From: Roridomyces roridus
Taxonomy: Eukaryota; Basidiomycota; Agaricomycetes; Agaricales; Mycenaceae
DNA length: 64,000 bases
NCBI GenBank assembly: GCA_029378245.1
Contig: JARKIF010000001.1
Span: 1,922,001 to 1,986,000 of the forward strand
Direction of reading: 5' to 3'
The notes under the pieces are model-generated. The model worked only from the letters and a program-made list of their open reading frames with translations, was not told the origin of the DNA and ran no database searches. Position numbers and translations under genes: made by a program. This document shows, piece after piece, positions 10,608 to 22,056 of the stretch (position 1 is the stretch's first letter; every line of letters begins with the position of its first letter).

Positions 10608-11105
10608 ATGGAACATGGAACAGCCCTCAAGCAAGCAGCTGCGAACACACCCTTCCCATTCCTGATCCACCCAAGAGATTGCCCCAAAGTTCCGCTTCCC
10701 GAGGTTGAACTCGACCCGTTCTCCATTCCAGGCATACATCCTCCGCCACACACCCCTCCGTATACCAAAGCCACGACGTTTGCGTCTCAGGCGGAGATGA
10801 GAAGGGTCCTCCCCGAAGGCGTCACCTCGTTGCGAACGATGGCTTGCCCAAACGACTTTGTGATGGCCAAGAATGGGCTGTGTTGGAACGACTTGTTCAC
10901 TGGGCAATCGTCCATGATATCATGGCCGGATATCGCATTCTTAATGCACTACAGGATGGACAGCCGGAATAAGGAGGACAAGTTCTTGGTGGGGTTGGTC
11001 GCGGATGGGGCGATTCATATAACTGTGGTAGACGACGATGACGATGAGTGGGGCTGGACAGTCTGCGAGGTATTGAGTCTCCCGCCGGAAATCAAGGTTG
11101 GGTGA
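10608..11105 (+). CDS. Orphan paralogue B of a tandem pair
   Basis: Intronless protein of 165 residues, a tandem paralogue of the gene 243 bases upstream. Shared landmarks are NTPFPFLIHPRDCP, TSLRTMACPNDFVMAKNGLC, WNDLF, SRNKEDKFLVGLV, EWGW and the identical ending IKVG. It differs by a Pro/Thr-rich insert of about 20 residues (IPGIHPPPHTPPYT) in the first half. The two 22-residue N-termini align without gaps. The close pairing and conserved core suggest a recent local duplication with both copies kept. No function can be assigned. Confidence 0.65.
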   Translation: MEHGTALKQAAANTPFPFLIHPRDCPKVPLPEVELDPFSIPGIHPPPHTPPYTKATTFASQAEMRRVLPEGVTSLRTMACPNDFVMAKNGLCWNDLFTGQSSMISWPDIAFLMHYRMDSRNKEDKFLVGLVADGAIHITVVDDDDDEWGWTVCEVLSLPPEIKVG

Positions 11106-11267
11106 TCATCGGAAGGAAGCAAGGATTGCGGTCCACAATGGACGGCCCATTGGTTAAGTAGAAGAGCACTTCGCGCCCGTGGTGTTGTTTGTACGATGTT
11201 TGTTCAGTGATCGACGCGCTCCTCAAACTTGAACACCAAGACAGGGACTTTGCACGTCTGAAACACC

Positions 11268-13052
11268 ATGCTATTCCAGTCACCAGCGGACCGCGTTCTG
11301 CAAATCCCAGAGCTCCTCGCTCTGGTCTTCCAATTTCTCGACCCTGAAAGCCAATGTGCTGGTCTTCTGGTCTGCAAACGGTGGTCAGAAATTGCCTTGG
11401 ACGCGCTGTGGCGCGTCGTGGATGATCTGCATCGACTGTTTAGCATTCTCGGACCTCTCCACCAACCAGAAGACCATGCTGGGGCTGATGTTCCATACGT
11501 GCGTTGACTCAGTTCTGTGCTATTCGCACTCTTACCCTTACCAGGCCTTCGTCTCCGCGCCGAACGCAGACGACTGGGCGCGTTTCGAAAAGTACAGTCG
11601 GCGGATACGCCGCCTGATGTACAACTCGGAATCGGTTCCACGGCTCAGTCCTACGGTCTTTGAGGATCTAGCTCGGACGAGGACGAGTCTGAATCTGGCT
11701 CCCAACGTTAATATGCTCTCATGGCTTGCGCCGCTCCGGTGGTCTGTCATGTTCATGCATCCTAACGTGAAGCATCTTGTCCTCCATCTACCGGAGGACT
11801 TTGTCACGATGGAATCGCCCTCGACCTATGTCCGGGACATTGTGACGAGAATGTCGAACCTTACTTGTCTCGATCTCCGCACCAATATCCCAATGTTCGT
11901 CATTTCTCCTTTTCTCAGAGTTTGGTCTGACGCCTCTTTAGGCATGATATAGAGGACAGCATGGGATTGCTACTCCAGAGTCTCGTGAAACTACGGAAAG
12001 TGGTTTTACCTCGATTCGCGTTTACGACACGAATTGCAGAGATTGTGGCTGAACTCGAGGACCTTGGCTGCGTCGAGTTCCAATACTGGCCGGAACAGGG
12101 GTGCGGGGATCCTGGCGATACAATGGCGTTTAAGCCCACCCTCAAGCTGGGGTGCTTTCCTTCGCTGTGGTATCTGGCTGCGACAATCACTATCGATTGC
12201 GCCACAGACTTCATGAGTTCCTCCCTCGCGCCCACAAATCTCACGTCGCTCTATGTCGACTCTAGACTCGTCGAAACTCCCGAGTCCGTCAATCGACTGC
12301 TCACGGTCCTGGCAGAAAACTGCCAGCTGCTCGAGTCGCTTTCGATTATAACCCTCATCGACGAGTCGATGCCATTCCAGTCACTCGACGATGTGCCTAG
12401 CACTGAACGCATCAATGCCTCGACGCTTGGCCCCCTCCAGCGGTTTCCGAACCTGACCATATTCGAGTTCATCCATCAAAATCCGTTGGATATGACCAAT
12501 TTCGAGGATATGGCGCGGTCCTGGCCTTCCCTGCGCAAATTAATATTAAATAACGAACCCCTCATATCTGACCGACCCCCGTCGCTCACCTTAAAGTCCC
12601 TCCTGCCATTCGCACGGTACTGTCCCGAACTGGAGCACCTTGGAGTCTTCATCGACGCCACCACTGGTGATCTCCCTGCGTCTTACCCGCCCGACTTTTT
12701 CCCGCGGCCATTCGCCAAATTGGTACATCTCTCCATGGGTATCTCGCACATTACCGAACCGGGCCCTGTTGCGCTCTTTTTGAGCCATCTGTGCCCGCTC
12801 AACGTAAAAATCGATTATGGTGTCACTTGGGACACCCACTGGCTGCAACCACCGATTCTGTCGGCGATCTTTGACCGCTGTTCGGCGTGGGACAAGGTCG
12901 CGGAGCTGCTACCGCTCCTGACAAAGCTACGCATGGAGGAGCGTGAGCGGACGCGACTTCTGGTGACTGAGGTGAAGGATTTGAGAATGCGTAGCGACGT
13001 ACTTATGGGGAACGTCAGCGAGCGGGGCAGGGACAGTTGTATCATCTCGTAG
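11268..13052 (+). CDS. F-box / leucine-rich protein
   Basis: Typical basidiomycete F-box protein, a candidate substrate receptor of an SCF ubiquitin ligase. The N-terminus carries the F-box pattern: ADRVLQIPELLALVFQFLDP followed by GLLVCKRWSEIALDALWRVV. An intron at 11499-11544 joins ADVPY to AFVSAPNADDWARF, and another near 11896-11942 joins TNIPM to HDIEDSMG. The rest has irregular leucine-rich repeats (LTSLYVDSRLVETPE, CQLLESLSIITL, WPSLRKLILNNEPL). The C-terminus is helical and charged (LLPLLTKLRMEERERTRLL). Such families are large and fast-evolving in mushrooms, so its substrate cannot be guessed. Confidence 0.8.
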
Positions 13053-13135
13053 ATGTTTTCGTCTGTTGCTTTCTTACTGCTATCGGATATTTATCTCTCC
13101 CAAGTTGTTGTAACCGGAATGGAATTCGTCCCGTC

Positions 13136-14443
13136 CTAAATCAGATTGGGATTATGCTCCCAACCCAGCAAGTCCTTTGCCTTGCTGCAATTAAAAAACC
13201 CCGCTCCACCTGTGATACCCCCTGCCTTAACAGGGACATTTGGCCAATGCTCCTGTAGCAATTGGCTTGTCTCTCCGTCAAACGTTGTTTCGGGGGCGAC
13301 AATAAAAAATGACTCTGCAGCGGAAGGCCACTTGACTGTAGGTTGGGAGATGGCCAGGATGAAGGCTTCAGCGGCAGAGTCCTCCTGCGAAGACATCAAA
13401 GAGTTGTAAAAACCAAGAAAAATGGATGCCCACCTGCACGTATCCCCAAAGATCCTTCCTCCTGTATTCGTCCGAAACATCCGCCTGTTGAACAAACGCA
13501 CGACTTGGGACGGACCTGACCTCTCGATCAGAGTCGGTGCACAGTGAGAAAGAGGATGACGGACCAATGCAGACGGAGGTTTGCGACCCGCATATCCGGG
13601 TACCGGCGGACAATAGTGTCTGCCTGGAGTTCAGATATTCTTAGGACCTAGGGTTAGCTGAGAAGACGCGTCAGGACGATTTCATACACTTTGGACAGGC
13701 CATACGGCTCGTCGGGCAAACAGGGGTGACTCTCGTCGATGGGGAAGAACTCGAAATGCTGTTCTGTGGCGAACAGTCCCCGGAGAACGTTCACAGATGA
13801 AGCCTGCTGGTGAGTTGGACAAGGGAGTCCCAAGGAAATATTGTTTTACCTGCGCAACGCGGTTGATTCCCAGCTGGAGGAAATGAGCTTCGTATCTAAG
13901 CGTCAGATGCAAAGGTACTACCTCTGCAGCAGCACGTAAAATGTTCCAGGACATTACAACGTTACTGAAGGGTCCAGTCCGTTAATGCCTTATTCACTGA
14001 GATATACCCCATACGTGTTGTGTACGACGACTTTGTAGTCTCCAGGTCGCGGCAAAGCCGCCAAATGAAGGATGGCTTCGCATCCTTCAAGGGCCTGGGA
14101 GGTATTGAGATAACGCTCCACCCAGTGTTTGGAACAGGGCGACCTTTAAGGTTTCGTCGTAGTTCCTCAGGTCAACCTGAAGAAACGTGAAGTTTTCGCC
14201 CAAGTCACGGTCATTTGCGGTCGACAATGCGTTATGGTCGATTCCGAGTACGCGATAGCCGTGGGCGAGCGCTCTCAGGACAACCCGCTTGCCGACGCTG
14301 CCATTAGAACCAGTAACCGCGATTTTTGGCAGTGGGTGAGGGACGGTGGACTTGTTCATCTGGGAATTGTAATATAGCAAGACTGGGATGAAGACGGCCA
14401 GGAGGAGAGGTAGCAGGTGGTATTTGAACGGCATATAGTTCAA
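13136..14443 (-). CDS. Membrane-anchored NAD(P)-dependent epimerase/dehydratase
   Basis: Extended short-chain dehydrogenase with an N-terminal membrane anchor (YHLLPLLLAVFIPVLLYY) followed by the Rossmann motif VTGSNGSVGKRVV, the GxxGxxG nucleotide-binding loop. Later exons carry the family parts: an Asp-containing strand (YRVLGIDHN), VDLRNYDETL, an SWNILRAAAEVGINRVAQ-like helix split by an intron, and the active-site region PDEPYGLSKV. The C-terminal part reads SFFIVAPETTFDGETS and ends LGWEHNPNLI. Four or more short introns break the gene between 13400 and 14100. It probably modifies a nucleotide-sugar or related substrate at a membrane, but the substrate is not evident. It ends 84 bases from the F-box gene, convergently. 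Confidence 0.75.
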
Positions 14444-14969
14444 TATGGCGGAGGTTACTTACGGAGCCACGGTCTCAGTCAAGAGAGTCTGAAGGCTAGG
14501 TTGATACATCAGCACTGCCACCTGATGGTTCGAAACTTTCTCTTGTCTCCCACTCTTCTTATCTTCAAAATTACTTAGTCAACTTTATCTGCTATGAAAC
14601 CACAACTTTCGACTACCTGGGAGATTGCGGAACATGACGGACCTTCCATCATCTGCAGGAACCAATGCGATATACTCGATTCCCAAGTGCCAATAAGTTG
14701 ACATGTCCTATGAGTTGGCCCGGGTTTGGCTGGCCCTTCCCTTGGACTGTTTCAACGCAACCTTGAAAAATAATGGATTTTTGAATTTGTCTCTCAACTA
14801 CACTCAAAAGACGACGCAGCTTTGGATAGGCTCGGACATTATCTCACTTCGTTGCATCAACCCCACGTGGAAAAGTTCGCTCTCATATTCTTCTTTGATT
14901 ATCTTCCGGCCGCCATCCCTATTTAAATGAATCCCCGTCTCGGCTGCTAAGGTGATTGTCCCGCTCATT
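14444..14969. other. Divergent promoter region between epimerase and oxoprolinase genes
   Basis: About 530 bases between divergent starts. No conserved coding frame is apparent; a plus-strand frame at 14703-14930 of about 75 codons has no motif. The region contains a TATTTAAA element near the oxoprolinase start and probably serves both genes. Confidence 0.45.
14920..14927 (+). promoter_or_regulatory. TATA-like element of the oxoprolinase gene
   Basis: The plus strand reads tatttaaa 43 bases upstream of the ATG at 14970, a typical spacing. Confidence 0.4.
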
Positions 14970-17900
14970 ATGTTCGTCCATTCCGACTTGCTCATTTTTC
15001 ACATCAGTGCTGACGGTTCTTGCAGGGCATCCTCGAATGATCTATACAGAATAGGCTGCGACGTTGGGGGCACGTTCACAGATGTGTTCCTTCTCAATGT
15101 CCAGACCGGCGAAACCTGGCAAGCCAAAGTTCCCAGTACACCCGAAGATCAAAGTGTCGGAGTGCGGACTGGGATAGACCAAATCTTGGACAAGATTCCC
15201 GACGGCTCGAATGTAGTGCTCCAAGTGCTAAACCACGGCACTACTGTCGGGACCAATGCCATTCTCGAGGGGCGAGGAGCCAAGGTCGCTCTAATTGTTA
15301 CGGAAGGCTACCGAGATCTCTTGCAAACCAGACGATCTCAGGTTCCTGGTGGCAAGTCGTTTTATATCTCTGTGTAAAACTCTCTGAGAATGCCGCAGGA
15401 TTGGCGAGCTGGATAACCTGGAAAAAACCTGAACCTCTTGCGCCACTCGAAATGACGATTGAAGCACCTGGGCGGATAGCTACCGATGGCGGAGAAGTTA
15501 GACCATTCAACGCAGAGCTTTTCACCCAGAGACTGCGGCAATCCCTTGTCCCTCAGAAACCCGAGTCGATTTGTGTCTGCCTGGCTAATTCGTTTGCCAA
15601 CCCAGCTCAGTACGTGTGAACTACACTTTGAAATAACACACTTCATTCTCTTTCGTAGTGAACAAGCTGTCCTCCGCGTGTTGGCCGATGTACTGCCGGA
15701 CATTCCCATCTCTCTCTCTTCAGAAGTTCTACCGGAGCTTATGGAATACGAGCGAGCGGTCACGACCGTCTGCAACAGTTACATCAAACCAAAGGTCGCG
15801 TCGTACCTCAACAACCTGCTCAAATCCTTGCAAGAAAAGACCAAACATCTGCGCATCCTACGGTCGGACGGAGGGTTGTCCTCTGTCTCTTTGGCGACAC
15901 GCTTTCCGGTGACTTTATGCCTCAGTGGCCCTGCTGGCGGGGTTTCGGGAGTGGTTTCGGTGGTAGCAGCGGAAACCAAGTACCGGAACTTGGTTACTGT
16001 AGATATGGGTGGTGAGCATGAACCTCATTGCTATCAATACACAACCTCATTCTGATAGGTACATCGACGGACGTGTCTCTAATTGAGGACGGGCAACCCC
16101 GGATTCGCAGAGAAACACATGTTGCCGATCTGATTGTTAAATCCCCCTCTGTGGATGTCCGCACTTGCGGTGCTGGTGGAGGCTCAATTGCCCACGTCCC
16201 CGAAGTCAGCATCTTTCCTTCTTTTTATTCCTGTTTTTGAATCTCGATCCTCCAGGTTACCAAGTCCCTTCGTGTGGGCCCCGAGAGCGCCGGCGCAGTT
16301 CCAGGTGAGCCAACTGCGGTTTTTCCCCTGATAATTGGTCATATCGTGCAGGACCGGCCTGCTACGGGAAGGGCGGCACGCAAGCAACAGTCACGGATGC
16401 TAACGCGGTCCTTGGCTACCTTCCTGAATTTCTGCTTGATGGGACTTTCAAGCTAGACCTCGAGGCGGCACGGCGCGCGGTTCAGAAGACGGCCGACGAT
16501 CTTGGAATCAGCCTCTACGAGGCGGTAAGCAAAGATTCACAGCTGCTTGATATCTTCTTATATTTCTTCCAGGCAGAGGGAATCATACGCATCGTGAACG
16601 AGACTATGTATGGCGCCCTTAGATTGGTTTCCATTGAGCAGGGCTACGACCCGAGGGATTTCAGTCTCGTCGCCTTCGGAGGAGCTGGACCGCTGCATGG
16701 TAACGCTCTCGGGATGCTTCTCCACGCTTTCCCCGTCATCATTCCTCCGTCGCCGGGTGTTCTGTGCGCTCGCGGAGATGCGACGACTATTTTGCGACAT
16801 GAAGAAACCCGGACGTTCATCCGGACTCTGGGGCATACCAGTAACGCGGAAATTATCCACGGCTATGATGAGCTACTGGCCAAGGCGGCGAAGATCATGC
16901 TTGAAGAGCAAGGTGTGCCAAAGAACAGTCAAGTACGTTGTGATTAGCAGTGGAAGGGTTTTCTCAAAAGTGTTGCACAGGTGTTCAAGTACCAAGCGGA
17001 TCTACGATATCTGGGCCAAGCCATCACGATTCCGGTTGACGTCCACCTCGGGCAACTTCAGTCAGATGCAGCTGCGCACATCAGCGACCTCTTTGAGAAG
17101 GCTCACCAGAAGGCATTTACCTACAAGCTCTCGTCCGCTATCGAGGTCAGTGAAAACTCGGTTGTGGAAAGGAAATCATTGATCCGGCAACAGTTGATGA
17201 ATCTTCGGATCGTTGCCGAGGAGGTGCCGCCCGAATATAAGATCAAGAAACTCAAGCCGGCCGACACTCCGGAGCCTGATCCGACGGCTGTCATTGGCCG
17301 AACGACCCTTGTATATCACAACACGGAATTCAAGGAGAGTCCGATTTGGAAACGTTCCCTCCTCACTTGCGGACATGTGGTCCGCGGGCCCTGTATCGTT
17401 ACCGAATTGGACAGCAACACTCTTGTGAGACATGTCATTCTCGGTGAAGAATTGGGCTTATATATTGCCAGGTACTCCCCGGGTTCAAGGCCGAAGTCGA
17501 TGAAATCGGCAACCTTCTCATATGGCCTTTGGAAAGTGCCGTGCTCATGGATCCAGCGGAGAAAGATTTGGACTCGGTCGCCGTCGATATTTTCGAGTCA
17601 GCCCTCCGGAATGCACGAAATGAAATGGACACACTCATGACTCGCGCGTCGCTGAGTCCCGCAATCAGGTTTTTTTGACCTTTGTCCAGTTGTATACAGC
17701 ATTCTGAGCTCAGTACCAGGGAACAACAAGATGAATTCAACGTCATTGCAGAGCCCAGTGGAAAGATGATTGTCGGCCAATTTGGCTCATTTATTGGCCA
17801 GTTCCTCGAACGCTGGAAAGGGACCGTAGAAGGTGCGTATACACATCTCACCTCCCGCCGTCACTGACGTGTACATAGAAAACGATGTCTTCCTCGTAAA

Positions 17901-19940
17901 CGACCCGTATAGTATCGGAGGCAGCGTTAGTCATTTGAACGACTGGCTGGTCATGATGCCTGTTCATATGAACGGCAAGCTCATTGCGTGGGCGGCCAAC
18001 TTTGGCCATATGACGGACAATGGCGGCGCAGTTCCCGGGTCACTGCCGACTGGTGCGATGTCCATATTCGAGGAGGGCATTCAAATCCCTGTGACCAAGG
18101 TCGCGTCACGTGGAGTCTGGAATGAGGCGTTGATGGAACTGCTCTACCGCAATTGCAGACTGCCAGAGTGGAACCGCGGTGATACCCAGGCTCTGGTTGC
18201 TGCCTGCACTTTGGCCGGACGGCGGATGCAAGAGCTCTACACCCGATTTGGCGACAAGAACTATTTCGCAGCCATCAACGAACTATTGGACCGCAATCGC
18301 AAGGTCATTGGCTCGCTGATCAACAATGTGATTCCAGAGGAGCCGGTCTACTTTGAGGACTGGATTGATGACGACGGAAGAGGTGTGGGCCCCTGGAAAG
18401 TCGCGTGCACCATGTCGAAGAGCAACGGAATCTTGCGGCTCGATTTCACTGGTACAGACCCGCAATCGCCGTCTTCAGTCAACTATTACTTGAGTCACAA
18501 TATGTTCAAGGTATGCGCCTGAAGGGTGGCATGTCCGTGGAAGCTAACCGCAGCTGTGTAGATGTTTTTAGGAATTTATCTGGTCACTGTGTATGACCCG
18601 CGCTGCGTGGTGAATGACGGTGAGTGCCGATACGAGTATTTTCAGCCATTCTGAGCGTTTCATTGAGGTTTTCACGATCTTGTTGAGATGTACATCCCGG
18701 AGGGCACCCTCCTCAACCCAATTAGACCTGCTGCGCTGTCCAGTCGCACTCATCTGCTCGGCAGAGTGATGGATTTGCTGTCTGGACTCCTTGGGCAGAA
18801 GGCCCCGGAGTTTATGACCGCTGGCGGTGAGTTCCAATGATAATATGGGCTACTGGGGCCTGATTTTCCCACGGGGTTTTCCGATTCTCCGCACCTGTTC
18901 TATTCGGGGTCAGAAGTTCCGGAGAACTTGGAAAAATCGTTTCTAATCAGCCATCAACAGGTTCAAGGAGAACGGGGAGTGGTACCAGGTTTGATCCCGT
19001 TTGTATGCATGAATTTGGCTAATTCCAGTCGTAGCTGTACCAAATTGGCTTCGGGGGTATCCCTGCAAGGCCCCATGGCGATGGGATGGACGGGCATTGT
19101 GTGTGGCCGGCCATGAAATCAGTTCCGAACGAGGTACTTTTGATGCACGTGATATACACTCTATTCATTCCCTCTCAGTTCCTCGAGCTATACTACCCTC
19201 TCCGTATCGAAGAATACAACACCGTCACCGACTCGGGTGGCCCCGGTCTCTGGAGAGGCGGTAATGCACAACGCATCTTTTACCGCTTCCTGGACGAGGG
19301 AGAAGTCTCCATTCACGACGATCGATGGCTCAGCAAACCTTGGGGAGTTCTAGGCGGCGCGCCTGGTGGACGTTCGTCCAAGATTCTCGTCCACGACGGC
19401 GACGGCAGTGGCAGACGGGAAGTGGTAAGCCGATCAGCCGTTTGATCTCAACTTTGATCTCAACTGTTGGCAGCTGCAAAGCAAACAAGACCACATCAAG
19501 GTACAGAAGGGAGACAAGCTCGAATGGTTGACTTGGGGATAAGTCCAAATTCTCATCTCTCAGGCCCGCACTAAGAGCCCTCTACAGGTGGTGGATACGG
19601 TGACGCTCTCAAACGCGACGCCAAATTCGTCGCGCTCGAGGTCCACCGCGGATTAGTCTCGTTCGAAGGTGCTAAACGCTACGGCGTTGTCGTGAACCCC
19701 GACTATACCGTCGATGAAGCAGCCACGACCGCTCTACGCTCCGAGATGGCAAGTGCCCGACCCGCAGGTCCACCGGAAATCTTCAATAGAGGAGGCACCT
19801 GGGATGAGTTGCGGGCCAAGGCGTTGGAAGAAACGGGCTTGCCGGCGCCCAAGCTGCCGTGGGAGGTGCCTTTGCGAGGCCCGATGACGGCGCTGCCTTA
19901 CTTTAAAGAGTGGAAGAAACGCCATGGAGTCAAAGACTGA
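14970..19940 (+). CDS. OXP1: 5-oxoprolinase (HyuA/HyuB fusion)
   Basis: Full-length eukaryotic-type 5-oxoprolinase, which hydrolyses 5-oxo-L-proline to glutamate with ATP in glutathione turnover. The N-terminal HyuA half starts near YRIGCDVGGTFTDVFLL, the actin-like ATP-binding signature, followed by NHGTTVGTNAILEGRGA, LSGPAGGVSG, VTVDMGGTSTDVSLI and GAGGGSIAHV. The HyuB half begins around SVAVDIFESALRNARNEMDT and includes VGQFGSFIGQFL, VFLVNDPYSIGGSVSHLND and GGPGLWRGGN, ending EWKKRHGVKD. At least a dozen introns of about 50 nt interrupt it. The start is uncertain: the first in-frame ATG is at 14970, but a short upstream exon joined at the cag near 15025 is possible. A truncated copy of its 3' end lies at 21.67-22.0 kb. 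Confidence 0.9.
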
Positions 19941-19959
19941 ATGTTTGTAACTTGTATTC

Positions 19960-20110
19960 TACAGAATGAGTGTTCGTAGAACTTGAATGTGTTCTTGAGC
20001 GACTTCAGTTCCGCAGCAGTGGATTCTGCAGCAGGGTGGTCGTTCAAAGCACAATGATCCGGAGAATACTTGGCCATGAGGATCCTGATGGCTGTAAGGA
20101 AAATGAAACA
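19960..20110 (-). pseudogene. Relic of macro-domain gene 3' end
   Basis: About 130-150 bases match the last part of the intact macro-domain gene at 22.06-22.2 kb. The minus strand here reads through SPDHCALNDHPAAESTAAEL, compared with FPDLSVADDKPAEESTAAES in the intact gene, and the DNA around agcgacttcagttccgcagc corresponds to the intact copy. Upstream macro-domain exons are absent. It sits immediately after the intact oxoprolinase stop, in the same convergent arrangement as the intact macro gene has with the oxoprolinase relic. Confidence 0.7.
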
Positions 20111-20164
20111 ACCAGTATTAGACGTTAGACCTCTGTGCAAGGGGCGGTCCATGCGAGATACCAT

Positions 20165-21672
20165 GCAGTACTATGTTGGTGTCTACACGTGATCGCGTCT
20201 AAGCGATCAATGCTGTGCTGCCAAACACGATGTTGGCCCTTGGGCGCGTCAGCACTTCTTACTTCCCACCGCCTCGGGGCACGTTGGCAGAGGCGGAGCT
20301 ACTAGCAGCTGACATTCAGGACACCATCAAACACTGTCATGAACTCGGAGCCAGAAAGTGTGCTGGCGAGGGCCCGAATGGCCCGCATTGCGCCTCAAAC
20401 CTGTCTTTCCACTGGGATATCCTCCGCCTTTGCAAACATCCAGTTCGAACTGGCTCAGCAAATCTAGCAGCGGTCGCTTGGCCATGGAATGGTTGGGGGA
20501 CGCCCTCGTAGCCGCCGCAATATCTGCATCTGCACCTTCATGTACTGAATCACGCCGAGCATATACCCGCAGTGCGTGTCTTGCTGTTTAACACTGAACT
20601 GTGCGTCATCTAGGACAGAACCTTGTTGAGACCCTATTCAATCGTTTTCGCGCATCTCGCTCTACTCTATGGTCTACATCGGGAGCAACGACGGATCCCT
20701 TCAATGGCAAGGATGTGCGATATACTCGAGTCTTTTGTCGGGGCCGTGGCAACGGAACATGGTTGGTGCTTTTCTCCCTCCATGTTGATTTGTCTCATGT
20801 TGGTAGGGATTCCGTCTACGCTTTCTCGACTTTGCAAACTATTCGATACTTGGGTCGCAGCCTATCTCGCGGAAAATCCCGCTCAGTTCGCGGTGCTTCC
20901 TGGCCGGTGCAACGCTCGCAAGTGCAAACGTGACCTATAATGCGCGCCCTCGCATAAACTATCTGGCCCCCTTGTCTCAGCTGAGGAGGTGTTCATACCC
21001 GAGCCGACCACGGACATACATGCCGCTTTACACCAAGAACGGCCGCGATGGCTCAAGTTTCCTTCCTTCTGTGCTGAATTCGGCAACTCCTACCCCCCAC
21101 CACCTCCCCGTTTCGACAATACTCAGGCTCACAGAGGCGCTCACAGGCCCTCTTTTCCATCCTGACACGGGTGTCGTCGGCAATGAGCACTACAGATGGC
21201 TTGGATTCCGCATCCATTCACTGGCGATAGCCTGTGTGTCTTTGGATGCACTCCAATCGACACCGCTTGCCCAACTCAATATTATCAGAGTGGAGTGTAT
21301 AGACGGTAATTTACTTGGTCGCCTCGGTGCACTGCTGTGGTTGGACAAATATCTTCGTCTTCCCCAGAAGCGCGACTGCCCCCCCCTCGAGAGCCCTCCG
21401 CTTCTGATTGCGGCGACGCGTTCTACGGGTTAATTGGCACCATGTACACGCAATTAGGTGGGTGTAGTTTTATTCGTCTCATTCGTACTCATTGAGTATC
21501 CGCAGGCTGGGATGGACTGATCGAATGGCTACACGAGTTGTTGCTACCCTGGATTCTGGCTGCCCCCCGTGGGACGTTTCGTATCAGTCCCGGTGCCCAG
21601 AAACGGCGCGATGAAGGGGAACGGTCAGAAAATCTAACGGGAGACTATTTATCTTTCCACAAGAACACTCCT
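20165..21672. pseudogene. Degenerate or poorly resolved coding region
   Basis: This stretch has protein-like fragments on the plus strand in shifting frames but no clean gene. Examples are LRPYSIVFAHLALLYGLHRE near 20630, LGRLGALLWLDKYLRLPQ near 21320, and GWDGLIEWLHELLLPWILAA after a gtgggt...ccgcag intron near 21500. Between the last two the frame changes at a run of eight C residues near 21379; bridging that run gives a continuous reading with DCGDAFYGLIGTMYTQLG. The fragments could belong to one unknown gene broken by mutation or by a sequence error. No family is recognised. Confidence 0.4.
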
Positions 21673-21995
21673 TGGATCAGAGGAGTGATCACTCGACAAG
21701 TTGTCTTGCCGTTTTTTGGAAGAGGGAAAATTTTCGCTCATGACCGGCGAGTACAAATGTTTGGACTGCACACTCTCCCTGATGTTTATGCAGATGATCG
21801 AGCAAACCCGGGGGATTCTCGTCCACGATGGAGACGGCAGTGGCCGGCGCGAGGTGGTAGGTATCCAGGTTATTTCCTCTTCCGTCGACTGATTTTTCCG
21901 TAGGTACGAAGCAAACAAGACCATGTCAAGGCAAAGAAGGGAGACATGCTTGAGTTGTGCACTTGGGGAGTGCCTCCGCGAGGACGATAGCGCCA
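21673..21995 (+). pseudogene. Relic of 5-oxoprolinase 3' end
   Basis: The DNA matches the last exons of the intact gene at 19.24-19.94 kb. The blocks ggggattctcgtccacgatg, gtacgaagcaaacaagacca and ccaaagactgaat are shared, in order, including the remains of the intron between them. A segment of roughly 300 bases, coding in the intact gene for GGGGYGDALKRD through PKLPWEV, is missing at the joint ttggggagtgcctccgcg. Several frame breaks confirm that it is dead. It lies convergent to the intact macro-domain gene. Confidence 0.8.
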
Positions 21996-22056
21996 AAGAC
22001 TGAATATGCTTTGCAACTTGTATTTTACAGAATGATTTTTCGTACATTGTACAGGT

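Noticed and set aside
16610..17182. 190-codon plus-strand open frame
   Set aside because: Shifted-frame shadow of the 5-oxoprolinase coding exons.
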